Assembly: GCF_000485595.1 (NCBI RefSeq)
Contig: NW_014578193.1
Span: forward strand, 11,896 to 36,059
DNA: 24,164 nt
Reading direction: 5' to 3'
DNA from: Priapulus caudatus
Lineage: Eukaryota > Priapulida > Priapulimorpha > Priapulimorphida > Priapulidae
The notes under the pieces were generated by a model. The model was not told where the DNA came from. It saw only the letters and a program-made list of their open reading frames with translations, and searched no databases. Shown here one piece after another: positions 19,766-24,164 of the stretch (position 1 is its first letter; every line of letters starts with the position of its first letter). The position numbers were made by a program, and so were the translations under genes.

Positions 19766-21349
19766 TCATTGTGACCCTAGCTCTTCTCGGACAACCCGAA
19801 TTCGCTTCAGAATAACATCGCTGTAATGCCGGAGCGAGCAGTCGTGCACCACTTTGGCATTTTTCACGCGAGCGATCGACTTGTAGTGATTGAGACGAGC
19901 CAGCGTCGGCGGAATCGCGAAAGTCCGGCCGTAACCGGGCATCGGTTGGATCGTCTGGTGGTTGTACAGCGTCAGCACGCCCCTCGTGTTGAAGAAGCTC
20001 TTGATAGCTTGCCCGTCGCGCTGCAGCGACTCGTTGCGGTAACAGCGTCGCGTAAAGTAGGACGTTGTCGCTGGCCCGGCCGCCTCGTCACCCATCTCGA
20101 CGAAATAGTACATATTCGCCGCACTGTACGCCGCGTATTTCCTCACCGTCGTCTCGAGAGATCCGGAGCGCATGCGCACTGACATCGTCTTCGGCGCCGA
20201 GCGCGACAGTGGCGCCACGACGTCGAGCAGCTCGCGCCACGACGTGCGATTGCCGAGCGGCACGATTATCTCGTCGACGTCGACGAGCACCAGGTGGCGG
20301 TAGCGGTTGATGCTGCGGTACAGGCAGTCGTTGTAGAGCAGTATCTCGTTCCTGCGCTTGCGCACGACGTCAGCGCTGATGTAGTCGGAGAGCGCGCGCG
20401 CGTCGCTCGGCTGGCCGCCAGGGAGCGTGGCTGGTATGAGCTGGACGAGGCCCTGGCGGCTGTAGTGTCGCAGCACGGCGTCGACGCTGCGCGGCACGTG
20501 ATACACGTAGAACAGGATGCGGGCGGCTCCGAGCAGCGCGTGGAGCTCGATCCACTCTACAAGCTGCAGCGAAATGTCGTCATCGAAGTTCAACCCTTTG
20601 ACGCACACGGCGAAATTCTCCTGCGTTCTTCGTCCGTCGTCGTCGTCGTCGCGAGTTGCCGTCGTCTCGCGTCTGTTATCGACGCGCAGTAGATTCGTTA
20701 GTTTTTCGCACGAGTTGATCATAAGCGACACGTGACTCGGGATACGGTCGTCGTCGTCGTCGTCGTCGTCGTCCGGTATCGCGCAAGATATCAGATATGG
20801 CGACTGATGGCGAGTAAATGCACCCCAACTATCGGACCAAATATGCAGCGCCGTACCTCGGACAGTCGTCGCCATTACGGTCGCGTTTCGGGTCCTGTTT
20901 CCGGTCGTAGTTCCGGCCGTGTTTCCGGCCGTGTTTCCGGTCGCGCGTTCGGTGTCGCTGTCGTACCAGAATGCGCAGTAGGTCTCCGTCGTCGGCGGCA
21001 TGCGTCGCGCCGACATAGCCAGCACGCGAACGAAGGGCAGTCCCGCGATTCTCCTGTCGAGATACGCCGAGTAGAGATAGACGCGAGCGCCGCCGCCGCC
21101 AGCCTGCTCCTGCCAGTAGATATTACTAACGCGTACATCGCTGCTCGCCGGTCTCGGCGGGCGGCACGCGTGTAGTGCGGCCGGCTCCTGGCCCCACCTA
21201 TACAGGTAGGAGCGCCAGTTGTCGGAGTGCGGCGAGTGGTGGTGGTCGGAGCTGCCGTAGTTCGTGGCCCACGTGAGCACGGCGAGTATGACGGCTGACG
21301 AGATGGCGGCGATGCACAGCAGCGAGCGGTAGATCGTCAGCCGACTCAT
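19766..21349 (-). CDS. GT92-family glycosyltransferase, type II membrane protein
   Basis: A single-exon frame of 527 residues. A short cytoplasmic start (MSRLTIYRS) is followed by one hydrophobic segment at about residues 10-29, the usual layout of a Golgi glycosyltransferase. The catalytic region of the GT92 (DUF23) family runs from about 246: VCVKGLNFDD, LVEWIELHALLGAARILFYV (263-282), NDCLYR (340-345), the metal-binding DVDEIIVP (357-364), KSFFNT (450-455) and LNHYK (486-490). N-glycosylation sequons lie at 151, 155, 367 and 439. The known family member GALT-1 of C. elegans adds galactose to core fucose; the sugar and acceptor here are not predictable. The stem carries repeat-encoded stretches: nine aspartates (193-201), five more (234-238) and a GNTAGNTAG motif (139-147). 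The start is supported by an in-frame TGA 12 codons upstream with no other ATG between. Confidence 0.9.
   Translation of the reverse strand: MSRLTIYRSLLCIAAISSAVILAVLTWATNYGSSDHHHSPHSDNWRSYLYRWGQEPAALHACRPPRPASSDVRVSNIYWQEQAGGGGARVYLYSAYLDRRIAGLPFVRVLAMSARRMPPTTETYCAFWYDSDTERATGNTAGNTAGTTTGNRTRNATVMATTVRGTALHIWSDSWGAFTRHQSPYLISCAIPDDDDDDDDDRIPSHVSLMINSCEKLTNLLRVDNRRETTATRDDDDDGRRTQENFAVCVKGLNFDDDISLQLVEWIELHALLGAARILFYVYHVPRSVDAVLRHYSRQGLVQLIPATLPGGQPSDARALSDYISADVVRKRRNEILLYNDCLYRSINRYRHLVLVDVDEIIVPLGNRTSWRELLDVVAPLSRSAPKTMSVRMRSGSLETTVRKYAAYSAANMYYFVEMGDEAAGPATTSYFTRRCYRNESLQRDGQAIKSFFNTRGVLTLYNHQTIQPMPGYGRTFAIPPTLARLNHYKSIARVKNAKVVHDCSLRHYSDVILKRIRVVREELGSQ
20747..20773. repeat. (GTC)9 trinucleotide run inside the GT92 coding region
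   Basis: Nine uninterrupted GTC triplets on the plus strand read GAC on the coding strand and give the Asp9 run at residues 193-201. A shorter run at about 20633-20652 gives Asp5. A 12-bp repeat at about 20895-20945 (GTTTCCGGCCGT, four copies) encodes the GNTA-type linker. Confidence 0.9.
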
Positions 21350-22420
21350 CTCTACGAAGGCGCACTCTGCCAGCAGAAGTATTCATCGATGAACAGACAT
21401 GCAGTGCGCACGAGAGCGCTCAGCGTAACGCGAGCGTGCGATAGCGACACGACGTCGGGTCGCCATCGTTGCTTTACTGAGACAGACACTCGTAAAACTC
21501 CTGAGCTCGCTAGAGGGACGTACGGATAGATAGCTCAGTCTAGAAAACTACGCGTGCCCCTATACTGGTTCAACGATTATGGCCAGAACCAGTTTAGGGC
21601 GGGCGGGTGTAGTGCGTGTGTGTGTGGGGGGGGGGGGGGCTGTTACTCGGAGGCGATTACACATATAAATCTACTATACGTGAGACCTGCTGCAAATTCT
21701 GCAATGATGCAAATTCACAACCCTCCGTAGTAGATAGGGCATTTGATATTTAATCGGACAATACATATTCCATCGATAACTACGTACACATATATACATT
21801 GATATGGGAATAATATTCGCGTCCGTGTAGAATAAATTTTTGAAGCAATAGCTAACCCAAACCAACGTCAGCGTATAATATAAGAAGCAAAATAAGCTAT
21901 CATCACGTTTTTGCCATTGTAAAAAAACAATAGCTATACCTTTTTAGATCACATAAAAGCAATCGCTATAGTTGCATGTAAAATGTAATAACTTACAGCT
22001 AGATTGGCGTACCGCAGGAGCCAACGAGAGTGATAAGAGAAAGACGGCTTGAAGAGAAAGAGAGATGGGGTATAGGGAGAGGTAGAGAAAGAAGGAAAGA
22101 AATGTTTCAATGTCCCGTAACGATTTATTAGCCACATGAATGCAGGGAAAAGCAAGGATGCATTGTTTCACACAATTTCTCAAAAACAACTTCCAGGGGA
22201 GCATGCGCCATAACCACCGAACGTCTCTTCCTACTGTCAACTCACATCGCCTAGAGGGTCGCGGTGTCTAGTGATCAAGATATGGGGGGTCGTTGGCAAA
22301 ATTTCTGGAGAGGGATACTACTGTAGCATATCGCGCATGCTCAGTATCTTACAACAAAGACAATATTAATGGGGCGTAGATACACGTTTACAGCAGAGAG
22401 CACGTGCCCGCCATCAAGAG
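21350..22420. other. 5' flank of GT92 gene and intergenic DNA
   Basis: The first 200 bp upstream of the start are GC-rich and probably contain the leader and promoter of the minus-strand gene, though no TATA box is certain. A GT run followed by G14 (21626-21639) lies just beyond. The rest is AT-rich, with a GA-rich stretch at about 22027-22105. No other gene was recognised. Confidence 0.5.
21610..21639. repeat. GT run followed by a 14-base G homopolymer
   Basis: GTGCGTGTGTGTGT leads into 14 consecutive G bases at 21626-21639. Homopolymer length is likely variable or uncertain. Confidence 0.9.
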
Positions 22421-22422
22421 GG

Positions 22423-22462
<40 letters not shown>
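22423..22462. repeat. (GA)n microsatellite
   Basis: About 19 nearly perfect GA dinucleotides. A perfect hairpin (ATATAGTGA, five-base loop, TCACTATAT) follows at 22502-22524. Confidence 0.95.
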
Positions 22463-22465
<3 letters not shown>

Positions 22466-22524
22466 GGAGAGATAGAGATAGGGATAGAAGTAGCGATATA
22501 GATATAGTGACATAATCACTATAT

Positions 22525-23400
22525 GTTGGGTTCGGACGTAATCATTGTTGGGAGATATTATGACGCCGTTGACAGCGACGAATAGATTCCTCAACATCCA
22601 TCCAGCCTTGCTGAGTCGTGCGCACGAAGAGGCACATGTGATGTTTATGCATGATTAGAGAAGAATTCGGTTCCGGCATGTATTTGGATTTTTATCTGAG
22701 CGGTGCGTGATCTTGTCATGTCATATCCATATTTGTACTATTTAAGGAATCTCATAAAGCCAAACCTGCCTAGACTACAAGTGCAATAAGGCTTTGAATA
22801 AATACACGATTGTGTGTAATATATGCTCGTCGCAGTTGCGAACAATTCTTTTATATTTCAGCATCACTATTTGTCATGCGACAAGCAATTATAATATGTC
22901 AAATAGTAACACCTCTAGTTCAAATGTAGCCAATCCTATAGATATATATATTAGCATGTAGCATTATGTCATCGTTTACATAGAAAGCAATTACTACATT
23001 CGAACGTGTGAAAAACGTTGACTTTTCAGGTGTAAACGTGTTCACGCCGCCAAGAAATAGCAGGTGATTGTAAAAATAATAAATTAGTATGCACAATGAG
23101 TGTATAACATAATAAAATTACTGCATACATCCACTCTTGTACGTGACCCGCATGGGTGCGATATTAAGCTAACTTTGCGGACGCACCTCTCAAAGAGCCG
23201 CTCCGGAACATTACAAAAAACTGTGCTTCGGATAAACAAACAGTGTTAACGCGTATTGGTAACAATTGGGCGTTAATAACAAATCGAATGCGAGCAAACC
23301 GTGCGGCAACCATCACTACACAAATAAGGATATTGGCAACGAGTAAATGTGGCGGTTGCCAACGAGAGTGACCTACCCACGCGAACAGAAGACGAGAATG
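22525..23400. other. Intergenic, upstream of the secreted-protein gene
   Basis: AT-rich DNA with no recognised gene. The right end (23160-23400) is richer in GC and contains a short repeated phrase, GGCAACGAGT then TTGCCAACGAGAG (about 23335-23368). It presumably contributes to the promoter at 23415. Confidence 0.5.
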
Positions 23401-23414
23401 CGGATGGCATCGGG

Positions 23415-23422
23415 TATAAAAG
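23415..23422 (+). promoter_or_regulatory. TATA box of the right-edge gene
   Basis: GGGTATAAAAGGG is a textbook TATA box in a GC-rich context. The transcription start is expected about 30 bases downstream, at roughly 23443-23450, leaving a leader of about 50-60 bases before the ATG at 23500. Confidence 0.75.
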
Positions 23423-23444
23423 GGAGATGCAAACCAACACAGGA

Positions 23445-23502
23445 CAGCGTTCAAGGAGCCTTCTTCCGAAACCCTCAAGCACCCACGGAGAAAACCGACA
23501 TG
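23445..23502 (+). other. Exon 1: leader plus initiator ATG
   Basis: The presumed first exon runs from the predicted transcription start to the ATG at 23500-23502 (context ACCGACATGG). The next bases are GTGAGC, a strong splice donor, so the first intron interrupts the coding sequence immediately after the start codon. Confidence 0.6.
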
Positions 23503-23730
23503 GTGAGCATAGCTTCTTTTCCAGCATTGCTGTTGTAAATATTTTCCCGTATAAATGTGACATCGAAATCACGTTGAACTTTGAAATATTCGTCATTCTG
23601 CGTATAGTATACAGAGTATGGTACGTGTGCACGCATACGTGTAACTTGCATAATTTATTTGTATCTGTTCAGGACGTCAAGCTCATATTCGCTGTCGCAC
23701 TTGCAGTGATCGCCGCGGTTTCCGCTATGG
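23500..23730 (+). CDS. N-terminus of a secreted protein, two exons, partial
   Basis: Joining the ATG (23500-23502) to exon 2 (23673-23730) across a 170-bp GTGAGC...TTCAG intron gives MDVKLIFAVALAVIAAVSA then MG. This is a compact signal peptide: a lysine near the start, a hydrophobic core of Ile, Phe, Val, Leu and Ala, and a VSA cleavage site. The next donor, GTGAGAAA at 23731, splits the following codon (phase 1), so the mature protein is on later exons, probably beyond the window. Reading on without splicing stops after three codons. Small secreted proteins (antimicrobial peptides, neuropeptides, inhibitors, matrix proteins) often have a phase-1 intron near the signal peptide, but this one cannot be identified. 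Confidence 0.65.
23503..23672 (+). other. Intron 1 of the secreted-protein gene
   Basis: Donor ATG/GTGAGC and acceptor TTTGTATCTGTTCAG/GACG are both good matches to consensus. The 170-bp body is AT-rich compared with the exons. Confidence 0.6.
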
Positions 23731-23967
23731 GTGAGAAATAAAATTTTCTTACATGTTTGCGATGTTTGCATGCCACTGCTACGTTGTTGTAATATAAGAA
23801 AAGTTAAAGGTTAATTTTTAGATTTAATAACTACGATGAGCGCACATCGTACTGCAAGTATAATCGCGTTAACGTCGTTGCGATGTCCGACGTGGTCTGT
23901 CTATGCGCAGACTAGACCATATACTGTCAGATATTGCAATCATATACAATTCTATCACGCAGAAGTA
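23731..23967 (+). other. Start of intron 2, or a weak candidate third exon
   Basis: The stretch is AT-rich and starts with a donor. A weak acceptor (TTAATTTTTAG, ending at 23821) would continue the frame openly into the CA repeat. The pyrimidine tract is poor and the resulting peptide unremarkable, so I prefer intron. Confidence 0.4.
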
Positions 23968-23979
23968 GCATCGCATACG

Positions 23980-24044
<65 letters not shown>

Positions 24045-24164
24045 ACACACGCGCGCGCGCACACACACACACTACACACTCATACCACTCACCACACACA
24101 CACACACACACACACACCACACACTACACACCACACACACACACAACGACACACCTACACACAC
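23968..24164. repeat. (CA)n microsatellite with CG and ACT interruptions
   Basis: GCGCGCGC leads into a CA run of about 60 bp, then a second CG block, then shorter CA runs broken by CTACACACT and CACCACAC. The tract runs to the window edge. It probably lies in intron 2 of the secreted-protein gene. Confidence 0.97.

Noticed and set aside
23822-23967. Third exon of the secreted-protein gene
   Set aside because: The frame is open in the right phase, but the acceptor has a poor pyrimidine tract and the frame runs straight into the CA repeat.

Overview
This window looks like nuclear DNA from an invertebrate animal. The reasons are a TATA-box promoter feeding into GT/AG introns, a GT92-family glycosyltransferase with a Golgi-type membrane anchor, a Ras-superfamily GTPase of the Di-Ras/Rhes type, wide AT-rich intergenic DNA, and very abundant microsatellites and satellites. 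Intron-poor GT92 genes suggest a protostome such as a lophotrochozoan, but the sequence alone does not fix the phylum.

Layout. Bases 1-430 are a CT tract that flips into a GA tract. Bases 430-8370 hold no recognisable gene: they are intergenic DNA with several CpG-rich patches (about 930-1440, 2090-2690, 3300-3700 and 4830-5390), a degenerate purine-rich repeat (3690-4240), two small foldback hairpins (2950-3023 and 3148-3193) and a CTCF-like motif at 7927. Bases 8378-10583 are a roughly 30-bp purine-rich minisatellite that reverses strand in the middle, making a giant imperfect inverted repeat. A CGCA-type microsatellite follows. Bases 11262-15262 are three abutting satellites: an 87-bp dimeric repeat, a repeat of about 540 bp with two internally related halves, and a repeat of about 190-244 bp.

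The gene-bearing part is 16.9-24.1 kb. An intronless Ras-like GTPase (17087-17773, plus) and an intronless GT92 glycosyltransferase (19766-21349, minus) face each other across a 2-kb interval with a compound CA/GCAC microsatellite. At the right edge a TATA box, a first exon ending exactly at its ATG, a 170-bp intron and a second exon encoding a clean signal peptide mark the start of a secreted-protein gene that runs off the window. The three genes show no evident functional link.

The most interesting points are these. The Ras-like gene has a canonical, in-frame -1 slippery heptamer just before its stop, and the -1 frame stays open for another 37 codons into a cysteine-rich tail. Its nucleotide-binding motifs are degenerate. 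Simple repeats switch strand mid-array in three separate places. The 540-bp satellite carries NRF-1-type palindromes.
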